DNA of 64,000 nt from IMG/VR virus record IMGVR_UViG_3300021961_000024, positions 1-64,000 of that record; one strand, written 5' to 3'. The notes below the pieces were generated by a model that was not told the origin of the DNA, ran no database searches, and was given only the letters and a program-made list of their open reading frames with translations. Shown one piece after another: positions 1-6,134 of this stretch. The stretch is from a virus. Within the stretch, counting starts at the first letter, position 1, and each line of letters opens with the position of its first letter. The translations under genes were made by a program, and so were the position numbers.

Positions 1-99
1 GCTTTCGAATCTGGACTGACAATTGAAGAATGGTGGGACAACTACATAAATAGTTGCACCATGTCAGAACCCGTAGACGGAATGGAGATTATCGAATGA
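1..99 (+). CDS. C-terminal end of an unidentified ORF
   Basis: An open frame runs in from the left edge and ends at TGA 97-99. The visible 32 residues (AFESGLTIEEWWDNY... ending GMEIIE) resemble nothing I recognise. Its stop overlaps the ATG of the next gene (ATGA at 96-99), the usual translational-coupling arrangement in this genome. The late promoter at 45-52 lies inside it, as T4 late promoters often lie in the end of the preceding gene. Only the tail is visible, so it may not be a real gene. Confidence 0.4.
   Translation, partial: AFESGLTIEEWWDNYINSCTMSEPVDGMEIIE
45..52 (+). promoter_or_regulatory. T4-type late promoter (CATAAATA)
   Basis: CATAAATA differs at one base from the T4 late -10 element TATAAATA read by the gp55/gp33/gp45-modified polymerase. 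The same CATAAATA string recurs before other structural genes in this window. It lies about 44 bp upstream of the glycine-zipper envelope protein gene. Confidence 0.5.
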
Positions 100-512
100 A
101 AAAGCTAATCCTTGCTGCAGCAATGGCAGTGTCAGCTTCGGCCGGTCTTGCTGATGAAGTTCAGCGTACTAAGGTAGAAGCCACTATTACTGATTATTAT
201 CGTACAGCTCTCATTCGGACTCCTAGCGAACAGATTATATGTCAGGATCGCACCGGAGCATCTGCTGGAGATATTCTTGGTGGGATCATTATTGGTGGTC
301 TGATTGGCAAAGGTGCTACTGGACAAGATCAAGGCGCGGCGGCGGGTGCCGTTATTGGCGGTATGATTGCTGCTGATAAGAATCAGGGCCCTCGTCGGGA
401 TTGCAGAACTGTAACACAGTATCACAATGTCCAAGATCTGATCTATGATTACAGTACTATCACCTTTTTAAGCGGTGACCGTACGATGACGCTAACTTTT
501 ATGCGTTACTAA
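96..512 (+). CDS. Secreted glycine-zipper protein (surface-antigen-like)
   Basis: A protein of 138 aa starting MKKLILAAAMAV, with a clear signal peptide (hydrophobic to about residue 18, ASAGLA-D cleavage-like site; no lipobox cysteine). Residues about 52-90 are a glycine-zipper segment (GDILGGIIIGGLIGKGA, then GAAAGAVIGGMIAA) like that of the 17-kDa surface antigen and YMGG families, which insert in or line the outer membrane. I chose ATG 96 rather than the upstream ATG at 54 because it gives the signal peptide and has GGAG ten bases upstream. A phage copy could alter the host envelope, but that is inference. Confidence 0.75.
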   Translation: MKKLILAAAMAVSASAGLADEVQRTKVEATITDYYRTALIRTPSEQIICQDRTGASAGDILGGIIIGGLIGKGATGQDQGAAAGAVIGGMIAADKNQGPRRDCRTVTQYHNVQDLIYDYSTITFLSGDRTMTLTFMRY

Positions 513-521
513 ATAATGATT

Positions 522-597
522 GGTTCCGTAGCTCAGTGGATAGAGCAACCGCCTTCTAAGCGGTTGGCCGAGGGTTCGAATCCTTCCGGGACCGCCA
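522..597 (+). tRNA. tRNA-Arg (TCT)
   Basis: A full cloverleaf. The acceptor GGTTCCG pairs with CGGGACC, the anticodon stem ACCGC/GCGGT encloses loop CTTCTAA giving anticodon TCT (reads AGA), and a GTTCGAATC T-loop is present. The CCA end is encoded. Confidence 0.95.
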
Positions 598-600
598 TTT

Positions 601-686
601 GGCTCCTTGGTGGAATGGTAGACACTAGAGACTTAAAATCTCTTGCCCGTACGGGCGTGCCGGTTCGAGTCCGGCAGGGGCTACCA
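601..686 (+). tRNA. tRNA-Leu (TAA)
   Basis: A class II tRNA with a long variable arm (TTGCCCGTACGGGCG). The anticodon stem AGAGA/TCTCT encloses CTTAAAA, anticodon TAA (reads TTA). T-arm CCGGTTCGAGTCCGG and an encoded CCA are present. The first acceptor pair is G-T, so the 5' end could be shifted by one base. Confidence 0.93.
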
Positions 687-717
687 ATTTGTTATGAAAA
701 ACAAATTGGAAAATACT

Positions 718-1350
718 ATGAAAGTAGACATTAAATATCTCCCCCTGGTGGGGCTATTAACAATTCCTTTAGGATTTTCTATAGGTTATATAAATCGGGA
801 AAATCCTATCGATAGGTTTGAATTACTTACTGTACCTATCTACAATCCCCCGAGTGTAGTATTAACAGTACCAGAACCTGAAGTTATTATTCAAACGGTT
901 TTGAAAACTGAAACAGTGATTGAGACTGAAACTGTAATAGAAATACAAGTGACAGATTCTCCGGTTTTAACTGCAATACAATATATTGGATTAAATGAAA
1001 GAACAGATAAAAGAGAGTTAACAGATCTTCTTGGGGTAGATCCTACAAGAGTAGCTTGGTGTGCTGCTTTTGTAAATATAATTCTAGATCAGCACAATAT
1101 CGAAGGGACAGGATCTTTACTTGCTCAAAGCTTTTTAGAGTGGGGAACAGAAGTAGATTCTCCGAGGATAGGCGATGTTGTTATCTTCGAAAGAGGGGAT
1201 GAAGGTTGGCAGGGCCATGTAGGATTCTATATAAATACTGTAAAACAGGGTGGTGTAGAATATTATAAAATTCTGGGCGGCAACCAAAGAAATAATATAT
1301 CCTTCGAACTATATCCGGTTCGAAAAGTTTTAGGGATTCGAAGAATTTAG
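718..1350 (+). CDS. Membrane-anchored TIGR02594/NlpC-like cell-wall hydrolase
   Basis: A protein of about 210 aa. Residues 6-24 form one hydrophobic segment (YLPLVGLLTIPLGFSIGYI) near the N-terminus, which could be a signal anchor. After a Thr/Glu/Val-rich linker, the C-terminal half has the pattern of TIGR02594-type cysteine peptidases: AWCAAF with the nucleophile Cys, GHVGFY with the general-base His, and GGNQ. This family cleaves peptidoglycan cross-links, so it is a good candidate for the phage endolysin. The start is not certain: ATG 694 is also in frame, but 718 has GGA upstream and 694 abuts the tRNA. The last base of its TAG is the first base of tRNA-Ser. Confidence 0.72.
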   Translation: MKVDIKYLPLVGLLTIPLGFSIGYINRENPIDRFELLTVPIYNPPSVVLTVPEPEVIIQTVLKTETVIETETVIEIQVTDSPVLTAIQYIGLNERTDKRELTDLLGVDPTRVAWCAAFVNIILDQHNIEGTGSLLAQSFLEWGTEVDSPRIGDVVIFERGDEGWQGHVGFYINTVKQGGVEYYKILGGNQRNNISFELYPVRKVLGIRRI

Positions 1351-1439
1351 GATGGGTGGCCGAGTGGTTTAAGGCTCTGCTCTTGAAAAGCAGCGTGCGT
1401 GGAAGCGTACCGTGGGTTCGAATCCCACCCCATCCGCCA
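1350..1439 (+). tRNA. tRNA-Ser (TGA)
   Basis: A class II tRNA. The acceptor GGATGGG pairs with CCCATCC, the anticodon stem CTGCT/AGCAG encloses CTTGAAA, anticodon TGA (reads TCA), followed by a long variable arm, T-arm GTGGGTTCGAATCCCAC and encoded CCA. Its first G is the last base of the preceding hydrolase stop codon, so processing this tRNA would cut the mRNA exactly at the stop. Confidence 0.95.
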
Positions 1440-1454
1440 TAAAAGGGGAATTGT

Positions 1455-1781
1455 ATGTATAGAGATCCAAGAATACCAGATATAGCAGTTGAGGTTTTTT
1501 CAGTTGCACATCTTCCAAAATGTGCTCGTTGCTACAAACATCTAGAAGGAGTTGATTCTGATCCTGTGTTTGCAATGATCTGCCATGGGTGTGCATCAGT
1601 AATGCATACATTCTTTTACGACATTGAGCATGGATATCACCGACACCTTCCGATCAACTTGACTAGAGATGTTGATGAATTCATTCAAACATACGTCAGA
1701 CCAGAGTTGAGTAATTTGACCTGGACATTGATTGATGAAAAGTTTAAAGATTTTGCAATACCAAACCATTATAGACTATAA
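1455..1781 (+). CDS. Small putative zinc-binding protein, unknown function
   Basis: A 108-aa protein that I do not recognise. Residues 23-26 CARC and 43-46 CHGC make a four-cysteine knuckle typical of a small zinc ribbon; the rest is mixed helix/strand without membrane segments. The AAAGGGGAA Shine-Dalgarno, nine bases before ATG, is one of the strongest in the region and supports the start. It lies between tRNA genes among small accessory genes. Confidence 0.6.
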   Translation: MYRDPRIPDIAVEVFSVAHLPKCARCYKHLEGVDSDPVFAMICHGCASVMHTFFYDIEHGYHRHLPINLTRDVDEFIQTYVRPELSNLTWTLIDEKFKDFAIPNHYRL

Positions 1782-1802
1782 CTAAATAAAACGGAGATTT
1801 TT

Positions 1803-1931
1803 ATGTCTGAGGAACAAAAAGAAGAATACTGGCGTATTCAATGGGATATCGCTATTACAGACGATAGAGAAAGAAAACTTCTTCAAAGACAAGAAGAACT
1901 TCGTTCAATTCCCAGCACTTCTACCAAATAA
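1803..1931 (+). CDS. Small charged ORF (42 aa)
   Basis: A 42-aa ORF (MSEEQKEEYWRIQWDIAITD...) with a good CGGAGA ribosome-binding site. It is helical, highly charged and of unknown function. It begins 21 bp after the preceding gene and ends just before the G-tract promoter at 1951. Confidence 0.5.
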   Translation: MSEEQKEEYWRIQWDIAITDDRERKLLQRQEELRSIPSTSTK

Positions 1932-1950
1932 TAGTAGGAAAATGTCATAG

Positions 1951-1986
1951 GGGGGGGTTTACAAACGTTGATTGATATATTATATT
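1951..1986 (+). promoter_or_regulatory. Early-type promoter: G-tract, TTTACA, 17 bp, TATATT
   Basis: A run of seven G (1951-1957) is followed directly by TTTACA (1958-1963), a 17-bp spacer and TATATT (1981-1986). This matches a host sigma70-type or T4 early-type promoter. It drives the gene at 2014. The same G-tract plus -35 layout occurs at 4326 and 19219. Confidence 0.75.
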
Positions 1987-2013
1987 ACTACTATCAACAA
2001 TGGAGATTCCGCT

Positions 2014-2241
2014 ATGAATATGATTGGACTTAATACTGCTTCTCAACTAGGTATTGTGGCTTTCGATGTTCTTCGTAACGATTTTCATCGACCAATTGTG
2101 GACGGTAAGTGTAACCGAGAGAATATTGAAGATGCTATTATTGATGGCATATATAAGGGTGAATTAGATCCTATGAACAAAACCGATGTGGAATTTGTTT
2201 GTAATCTAATCGACGATATGATTGAAATGTATGCCAAATAA
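2014..2241 (+). CDS. Small acidic early protein, unknown function
   Basis: A 75-aa protein (MNMIGLNTASQLGIVAFDVL...). I use ATG 2014 rather than the upstream in-frame start at 1972, because 1972 lies within the promoter while 2014 has TGGAG nine bases upstream. No family is recognised. The stop TAA ends at 2241, immediately before the tRNA-Pro 5' end. Confidence 0.6.
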   Translation: MNMIGLNTASQLGIVAFDVLRNDFHRPIVDGKCNRENIEDAIIDGIYKGELDPMNKTDVEFVCNLIDDMIEMYAK

Positions 2242-2318
2242 CTCGGTGTAGCGCAGTCTGGTAGCGCAATTGCTTTGGGAGCAATGGGTCGGGAGTTCGA
2301 ATCTCTCCACCGAGACCA
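2242..2318 (+). tRNA. tRNA-Pro (TGG)
   Basis: The acceptor CTCGGTG pairs with CACCGAG (C1 start as in bacterial tRNA-Pro). Anticodon stem ATTGC/GCAAT encloses TTTGGGA, anticodon TGG (reads CCA). An encoded CCA end is present. Confidence 0.95.
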
Positions 2319-2324
2319 ATTTTT

Positions 2325-2400
2325 GCCGGTTTAGCTCAGCTGGTAGAGCAACTGATTTGTAATCAGTGGGTCGGGAGTTCGAGTCTCTCAACCGGCACCA
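2325..2400 (+). tRNA. tRNA-Thr (TGT)
   Basis: The acceptor GCCGGTT pairs with AACCGGC. Anticodon stem ACTGA/TCAGT encloses TTTGTAA, anticodon TGT (reads ACA). A GTTCGAGTC T-loop and encoded CCA are present. It lies six bases after tRNA-Pro. Confidence 0.96.
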
Positions 2401-2410
2401 TAGAAGGATA

Positions 2411-2418
2411 CATAAATA
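2411..2418 (+). promoter_or_regulatory. T4-type late promoter candidate (CATAAATA)
   Basis: CATAAATA lies eleven bases after tRNA-Thr and upstream of the small membrane-protein gene at 2503. It is the same variant late element as at 45, 11381, 19203 and 22524. Confidence 0.5.
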
Positions 2419-2419
2419 A

Positions 2420-2491
2420 ATGCAGGATAATATCCCGTCTCTTTGGGATGATCCTTGTGATGATTGTACTCATTGGATTGGTTTGATTTAG
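2420..2491 (+). CDS. Possible 23-aa peptide
   Basis: A short ORF (MQDNIPSLWDDPCDDCTHW...) with AGAAGG twelve bases upstream. It contains a CDDC pair. The late promoter at 2411 would initiate downstream of its start, so it could be translated only from read-through transcripts. Weakly supported. Confidence 0.2.
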   Translation: MQDNIPSLWDDPCDDCTHWIGLI

Positions 2492-2502
2492 AAAGGAATA
2501 AA

Positions 2503-2754
2503 ATGGAAAACGAAGATCTAGATCCACAGGATGTTCATGCGAATCTTGTGGCTAAAGGCGATCCAGTCGCTTCACACTTTACTTACTGGTTTGCCTGGTT
2601 TTGGGGGATTGTCAGCGTTGTATACTTTTTTCTTATCACGTTTATGGAAGTCCCCGCGTCAGGTGAAAACTTTGCCAATATTATTCTTGGCTTCTTGCTT
2701 GGTACTGCTGTATCTACTATTATCAACTTCTTCTTTGGTAATAGCGATACCTAA
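2503..2754 (+). CDS. Small two-helix membrane protein (holin candidate)
   Basis: An 83-aa protein with an acidic N-terminus and two hydrophobic segments, about residues 29-49 (WFAWFWGIVSVVYFFLITF) and 59-78 (ANIILGFLLGTAVSTIINFF). AAAGGA before ATG 2503 supports this start over the longer reading from 2464. Size and topology suit a class II holin, and a cell-wall hydrolase lies 1.2 kb upstream, but no family signature proves it. Confidence 0.6.
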   Translation: MENEDLDPQDVHANLVAKGDPVASHFTYWFAWFWGIVSVVYFFLITFMEVPASGENFANIILGFLLGTAVSTIINFFFGNSDT

Positions 2755-2762
2755 TTAAATAT

Positions 2763-2848
2763 GCGGGTGTGGCGAAATTGGTAGACGCACCAGATTTAGG
2801 TTCTGACGCCCAAAAGGCGTGGGGGTTCAAGTCCCTCCACCCGCACCA
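2763..2848 (+). tRNA. tRNA-Leu (TAG)
   Basis: The acceptor GCGGGTG pairs with CACCCGC. It has a long variable arm, anticodon loop TTTAGGT giving TAG (reads CTA), T-arm GGGGGTTCAAGTCCCTC and encoded CCA. The last pair of the anticodon stem is a C-A mismatch. Confidence 0.93.
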
Positions 2849-2853
2849 TATAT

Positions 2854-2928
2854 ACTCTTGTAGCTCAACGGTAGAGCTCGGCGCTCATAACGCCTAGGTT
2901 ATAGGTTCGAGTCCTATCGGGAGTACCA
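2854..2928 (+). tRNA. tRNA with CAT anticodon (Met or Ile2)
   Basis: The acceptor ACTCTTG pairs with CGGGAGT (two G-T pairs). Anticodon stem GGCG/CGCC encloses CTCATAA, anticodon CAT, with T-arm ATAGGTTCGAGTCCTAT and encoded CCA. Since the other phage tRNAs serve A-ending codons, this may be an ATA-reading tRNA-Ile2 (lysidine-modified) rather than elongator Met. Sequence alone does not decide. Confidence 0.9.
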
Positions 2929-3060
2929 GATCGTGGTTCCGTTCCCACGTAACAACTGAACGGATGGTGCCGCTACCTGGGTCATCTCGGGAAGATGTAA
3001 AACTCGCCCTGGTCGGAGTATGGCCCGATCACCTGGTCATGTGATTAAACTGACCTCTTA
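2929..3060 (+). ncRNA. Structured leader RNA with two nested pseudoknots
   Basis: A 146-bp gap between tRNA-CAT and the next ORF is rich in complementary segments. 5' pseudoknot: stem CGTGG 2932-2936 with CCACG 2945-2949, whose loop holds TCCGTTC 2938-2944 complementary to GAACGGA 2958-2964. A middle hairpin pairs CATCT 2983-2987 with AGATG 2993-2997. 3' pseudoknot: ATCAC 3028-3032 with GTGAT 3041-3045, whose loop holds GGTCA 3035-3039 complementary to TGACC 3051-3055. GATCG 2929-2933 can instead pair with CGATC 3026-3030, excluding both first stems. It ends just before the Shine-Dalgarno of the gene at 3075, so a cis-regulatory RNA or riboswitch is likely; a stand-alone RNA processed with the tRNAs is the alternative. 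Confidence 0.65.
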
Positions 3061-3074
3061 TAAAAGGATTACCT

Positions 3075-3335
3075 ATGTCAGATATTTTCGACTTTGGCTT
3101 TACTGCAGTAGATGAAGATGAACTTACTGCAGTACAAACTGCAAAAGCTGCAGCAACTGAAGTATCAACAACAGCAGAGGCGACCCAGGATAAGCTGGAC
3201 CGCCTCTACAATAGTATTCAAGGTTTGTTAACGAATCTAAAGAAGAATCCTGAAAAAGAATACATTCTTTGGCCCGATCGACTTTCTAAGGTAGAAGCTT
3301 TTGAAGCTCACCTTCTATCGATCTATCAGTCTTGA
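3075..3335 (+). CDS. Conserved T4-like marine phage protein, unknown function
   Basis: An 86-aa protein starting MSDIFDFGFTAVDEDEL, an opening I recall from small conserved proteins of T4-like cyanophages with no assigned function. Residues 20-70 are predicted helical and Ala-rich; the C-terminus is mixed. AAAAGG eight bases upstream marks the start, and the leader carries the pseudoknotted RNA. Its 3' end overlaps the convergent nuclease gene by ten bases. Confidence 0.7.
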   Translation: MSDIFDFGFTAVDEDELTAVQTAKAAATEVSTTAEATQDKLDRLYNSIQGLLTNLKKNPEKEYILWPDRLSKVEAFEAHLLSIYQS

Positions 3336-3799
3336 TTTTTGGCCGCTTCGTATTCTTCTCTAGATACCACGCCTTCGTTTAGTAGGCGTTCTCTGTTTGC
3401 CATATGTTGGGCTTGAACGTCTTCTTTTGCCCCACCGAAATAAGGAACACAGTGTCCTTCTTCGATCATAATCTCAGTTACCAGACGACCGTCAGCTGCA
3501 CGGAAGTCTCCAAGAATACGTCCAAATTTGCCTTTCATATCTTCGCCATTGGCATCTTCAGTAGTAATAAGCTTTGCATCTTTTTCAAGTAATTGGTAAA
3601 GACGGTTCTTAGCAGCAAGACCGAATAGCTTTTCTACTGGATCTGCTGTACGGGATTCGGGGGTGTCGATTCCCATAATACGAACTCGTTCGTCTTTTAG
3701 CCATATGCTAAAGCCTAGATCAATATCTACATCTACTGTATCGCCATCGACGATCTTGACTACATGTACATCGTACTCATTCGTATTAATCTTCGTCAT
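3326..3799 (-). CDS. Staphylococcal-nuclease-like (SNase) endonuclease
   Basis: A 157-aa protein of the SNase/thermonuclease fold. Residues 17-20 DGDT provide the calcium-ligand Asp, RVRIMGIDTPE (about 38-48) holds the first catalytic Arg with the DTPE motif (metal-ligand Asp, catalytic Glu), and KFGRILGD (about 90) supplies the second Arg. All active-site residues are present, so it should be a Ca-dependent nuclease, perhaps for host DNA breakdown or nucleotide scavenging. No signal peptide is seen, so it probably acts in the cytoplasm. It overlaps the upstream membrane-protein gene by 14 bp and is convergent with the gene at 3075. Confidence 0.85.
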   Translation of the reverse strand: MTKINTNEYDVHVVKIVDGDTVDVDIDLGFSIWLKDERVRIMGIDTPESRTADPVEKLFGLAAKNRLYQLLEKDAKLITTEDANGEDMKGKFGRILGDFRAADGRLVTEIMIEEGHCVPYFGGAKEDVQAQHMANRERLLNEGVVSREEYEAAKNQD

Positions 3800-4127
3800 T
3801 TGATCTTCTACCTTTCAGAGCATCAGCTCCAAAGAATGCCGAAACTAAAACTGCAATCGATGCAAAGTAAGTTGGAGCAATATCTGCGATTAATTGTGCT
3901 GCAGTATCAAGACCAAAGAAAGACGTTGCGAAAATCCCTAGTGGGTATAGTAACAATCCGAACAAGGCAAACCATGCCATCTTACGAATCGCGTCACGTT
4001 GAGCGTCTTCGTCTTCCATTTCGAGCATCATCTTTTTTACGCGAAGTTCTTCCTCAGTGACTAGTCCGTCATTATTGAGGTCTGCATGTTTAGGATCATA
4101 TTTTGATTCTTTTTGGCGAGGTGCCAT
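3786..4127 (-). CDS. EF-hand membrane protein
   Basis: A 113-aa protein. Residues 16-27 (DLNNDGLVTEEE) form a canonical EF-hand calcium loop, followed by a charged helix and two hydrophobic segments (about 49-70 and 79-100). It is co-transcribed with the SNase gene (14-bp overlap), so a calcium-binding membrane protein is paired with a calcium-dependent nuclease. A role in lysis or as a membrane partner of the nuclease is inference. Confidence 0.7.
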   Translation of the reverse strand: MAPRQKESKYDPKHADLNNDGLVTEEELRVKKMMLEMEDEDAQRDAIRKMAWFALFGLLLYPLGIFATSFFGLDTAAQLIADIAPTYFASIAVLVSAFFGADALKGRRSNDED

Positions 4128-4188
4128 GTTGATATCCTTTCTGTTATACTCAGGTAATAGTATAAGAATAATTTAAGGAGACCAAGTC

Positions 4189-4341
4189 ATGCCAACTGTA
4201 TTTATACGCGGAGGTACTATGGAACATCAAGAAAGATACCACGAGTGGATCCTTCGAAGGATCAGGGAAGAGCGGGAAGCTAAGGAAAAAAAAGAAAAAA
4301 AATCAGAAAAAAGTGAAAAAAGTTGGGGGGAGGGGGGTTAA
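4189..4341 (+). CDS. Small Lys/Glu-rich ORF (50 aa)
   Basis: A 50-aa ORF starting MPTVFIRGGTMEHQERYHEW with a good AAGGAG site. The second half is a lysine/glutamate run encoded by purine-only DNA, ending in the G-tract that precedes the next promoter. It is not recognised. It diverges from the EF-hand gene, so the 61-bp gap 4128-4188 should hold divergent promoters, though I see no clean -35/-10 pair there. Confidence 0.5.
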   Translation: MPTVFIRGGTMEHQERYHEWILRRIREEREAKEKKEKKSEKSEKSWGEGG

Positions 4342-4366
4342 CAAAGCTTCTCTGAATGATTATATT
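4326..4366 (+). promoter_or_regulatory. Early-type promoter: G-rich tract, TTAACA, 17 bp, TATATT
   Basis: A G-rich tract leads into TTAACA (4338-4343), a 17-bp spacer and TATATT (4361-4366), then the same TACTATTATCA-like start region seen after the 1951 promoter. The upstream part overlaps the end of the 50-aa ORF. It drives the five-to-eight-gene operon that follows. Confidence 0.75.
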
Positions 4367-4391
4367 ACTATTATCAAAAAGGAGATACACT

Positions 4392-4757
4392 ATGATCACC
4401 ATCTATCAGATCCAAATCACCAACCGCCAAGCAGATGATTTCAATGCTGGTATTTCGGTCCCTTCGATCGAAGCAAGCCGTAAGTTGATGTTCGGTTCCA
4501 AAGGGTTCACCCCTGATATGCTTCAGCACTTCACTCCTGTTTTTGAAGTTGAGACTGACGATCTTGATAAGGCCTTTGAACTTACCAATCTCTGGAACAA
4601 TGGCCATCTTGTTCGTGCCCTTCCTGGCACTCGCGGTCATTCGTCATCTGTTGGTGACATCTTTGCTCGTGATGGTCGGTTCTTCATGGTCGATTCGTTC
4701 GGCTTTGAAGAGCTTCGTTTGTTCAATGATGAAGTTGAAATGTTGGAGGCGGCATAA
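4392..4757 (+). CDS. Conserved phage protein, SVGDIF/MVDSFGFEEL type
   Basis: A 121-aa protein. The central ELTNLWNN and the C-terminal SVGDIF...FFMVDSFGFEEL resemble a family of small phage and plasmid proteins of unknown biochemical role that I recall only loosely. ATG 4392 has AAGGAGAT upstream and lies 26 bp after the -10; the longer upstream reading would start inside the promoter. The stop overlaps the next ATG (TAATG). Confidence 0.65.
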   Translation: MITIYQIQITNRQADDFNAGISVPSIEASRKLMFGSKGFTPDMLQHFTPVFEVETDDLDKAFELTNLWNNGHLVRALPGTRGHSSSVGDIFARDGRFFMVDSFGFEELRLFNDEVEMLEAA

Positions 4758-4954
4758 TGGCCAAAAAAGATTTTACCTACCGCACTTATGAACGTAAGGG
4801 TGAGACATTATGGGGCGTTTACTTAGCAAGGAAAATACTCTATACAACATGTAGGACGGAAGAAGAGGCTGCTCGTTCTGTTGACCTGTTGAATGAGGAC
4901 CCTTACTTTTTCGAACGCCAAGACTGGAAACGATTCATCTCTCAAAGGACTTAA
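4757..4954 (+). CDS. Small basic early protein, unknown function
   Basis: A 65-aa protein (MAKKDFTYRTYERKGETLWG...), basic and aromatic-rich, with no recognised family. It is coupled to both neighbours by TAATG overlaps (4755-4759 and 4952-4956), placing it firmly in the 4392 operon. Confidence 0.6.
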   Translation: MAKKDFTYRTYERKGETLWGVYLARKILYTTCRTEEEAARSVDLLNEDPYFFERQDWKRFISQRT

Positions 4955-5223
4955 TGATGACTACTGCTACTACACATGCTGAACGCCTTGCTCTTATCGC
5001 TTCTCTTGCCCCTAAATATAACGCTCGGGCAAAAATGCGGAAGGCGGTAAAAAAGTCGAGCGCTAGCGCATCCGCCGCCGCGCGTAAGAAGGTTAAAAGG
5101 GATTTCATGAATATCCCTGAAGAAACCAATATCTACGCCTATACGGACGCTCCTAAGTACGCTAAGGAGTATTATGGCGAAACCATGTATCACACCACTA
5201 AGTTTGATAATGATTGGGATTAA
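4954..5223 (+). CDS. Small protein with very basic Ala/Ser/Lys-rich middle
   Basis: An 89-aa protein. Residues 25-50 are a lysine/arginine/alanine/serine tract (AKMRKAVKKSSASASAAARK) that could bind nucleic acid; the C-terminal 35 residues are acidic and aromatic. The tract is coded by a GC-rich patch (about 5055-5090) unlike its surroundings. Start could be ATG 4954 or 4957. Function unknown. Confidence 0.55.
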   Translation: MMTTATTHAERLALIASLAPKYNARAKMRKAVKKSSASASAAARKKVKRDFMNIPEETNIYAYTDAPKYAKEYYGETMYHTTKFDNDWD

Positions 5224-5226
5224 ATC

Positions 5227-5469
5227 ATGATAAATAAACAAGAGATTAATGCAATGCTTCGCGAGGGCGTGCGGACGGTCACGTTCACGAAAGCAGATGG
5301 CACAGAACGTGTCATGAAGTGCACTTTGATGGATTCTTATCTACCTGAACAGATGGATGTAGAAGAATATATTTCACGTAAAAAGAATGACGAAGTCTGT
5401 GCCGTTTGGGATATCGAATCCAACGGTTGGCGGTCATTCCGTATCGATTCAATTAAGGAGATTGTCTGA
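5227..5469 (+). CDS. Small SH3-barrel-like phage protein (DUF2693-type)
   Basis: An 80-aa protein whose pattern (VRTVTFTKADGTERVMKCTL... then VWDIESNGWRSFRIDSI) matches small beta-barrel phage proteins annotated DUF2693 or SH3-fold: a 'force through a template' strand followed by an Asp-x-Glu...Trp-Arg-Ser-Phe-Arg strand. The role of the family is unknown. The last base of its stop is the first base of the next ATG. Confidence 0.65.
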   Translation: MINKQEINAMLREGVRTVTFTKADGTERVMKCTLMDSYLPEQMDVEEYISRKKNDEVCAVWDIESNGWRSFRIDSIKEIV

Positions 5470-5681
5470 TGTTTGGATTCGACCCGCTTTTATCCGCAAT
5501 TGTTGTAACTGGTGTTACTTGCGGTTTGGGATATTGGTATGGTCGAGGATCTAAACATCAGTTGATCGGTGATGTTATCGAATCAACTATTGATAAGCTT
5601 ATCGCGGATGGTTACCTCCGTTATCGATACAATGATGAAGGGGAAATGGAAATGCTGAAGTGGAATGAAATTGATGGCTAA
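5469..5681 (+). CDS. Small single-pass membrane protein
   Basis: A 70-aa protein with one hydrophobic segment at residues 7-24 (LLSAIVVTGVTCGLGYWYG) followed by a soluble tail (IDKLIADGYLRYRYNDEGEMEM). Similar short proteins with a D-G-[YF]-[LI] tail motif occur in T4-like phages, function unknown. ATG overlaps the preceding stop. Confidence 0.6.
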   Translation: MFGFDPLLSAIVVTGVTCGLGYWYGRGSKHQLIGDVIESTIDKLIADGYLRYRYNDEGEMEMLKWNEIDG

Positions 5682-6132
5682 AGAACCTGTAGCAAAAAAA
5701 CCTCGTAAACCCCGCAAACCAATGACTCCGGAGCAAAAGGCGAAAGCTGTTAAGGCTCTGGAAAAAGCTCGTGCTAAACGAGAAACCGTCAACCCTCCGC
5801 AGTATAAAAGCCTAGATCCAGATGTTGTCGCTCTTCCTGATGACAACACATTTAGTCGTAAGAATGTAATGGACTGGATTAAGCGGCAAAAAGAAGAAGT
5901 TGCTTTCCAGCGTAAACAAGTTAAGATGCAAGATAAGGGCGCTGAATCTAAACTTGATAATGCTCTAGCGTATATCCGAGAACTCGAATACTATCTTAAG
6001 AACGGTATTTACGTCTCTGGATTCTATGGAGCTGAAGGTAAATCCATTGTCAGGTGGAAATGTGTTAAACCATCCTACGATAGTGAAGGTAATCTAAAAA
6101 AATCTTTTGGTGTTGATTACAGTAGGATATAA
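5674..6132 (+). CDS. Basic-N-terminus phage protein upstream of gp33
   Basis: A 152-aa protein. Residues 1-45 are Lys/Arg/Pro-rich (AKEPVAKKPRKPRKPMTPEQ), suggesting nucleic-acid contact; residues 60-110 are charged and helical, and the C-terminus has a compact GFYGAEGKSIVRWKC segment. I prefer ATG 5674 over 5665, since 5665 has no spacing from the Shine-Dalgarno-like GTGGAA. It overlaps the preceding gene by eight bp. Function unknown. Confidence 0.65.
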   Translation: MAKEPVAKKPRKPRKPMTPEQKAKAVKALEKARAKRETVNPPQYKSLDPDVVALPDDNTFSRKNVMDWIKRQKEEVAFQRKQVKMQDKGAESKLDNALAYIRELEYYLKNGIYVSGFYGAEGKSIVRWKCVKPSYDSEGNLKKSFGVDYSRI

Positions 6133-6134
6133 AT

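Noticed and set aside
1230-1237. TATAAATA within the hydrolase gene
   Set aside because: Matches the late -10 but lies in coding sequence with no gene start behind it except tRNA-Ser; chance occurrence in AT-rich DNA is likely.
4128-4188. Divergent promoters between the EF-hand and 50-aa genes
   Set aside because: TATACT and TATAAG strings occur, but none has a -35 element at correct spacing.
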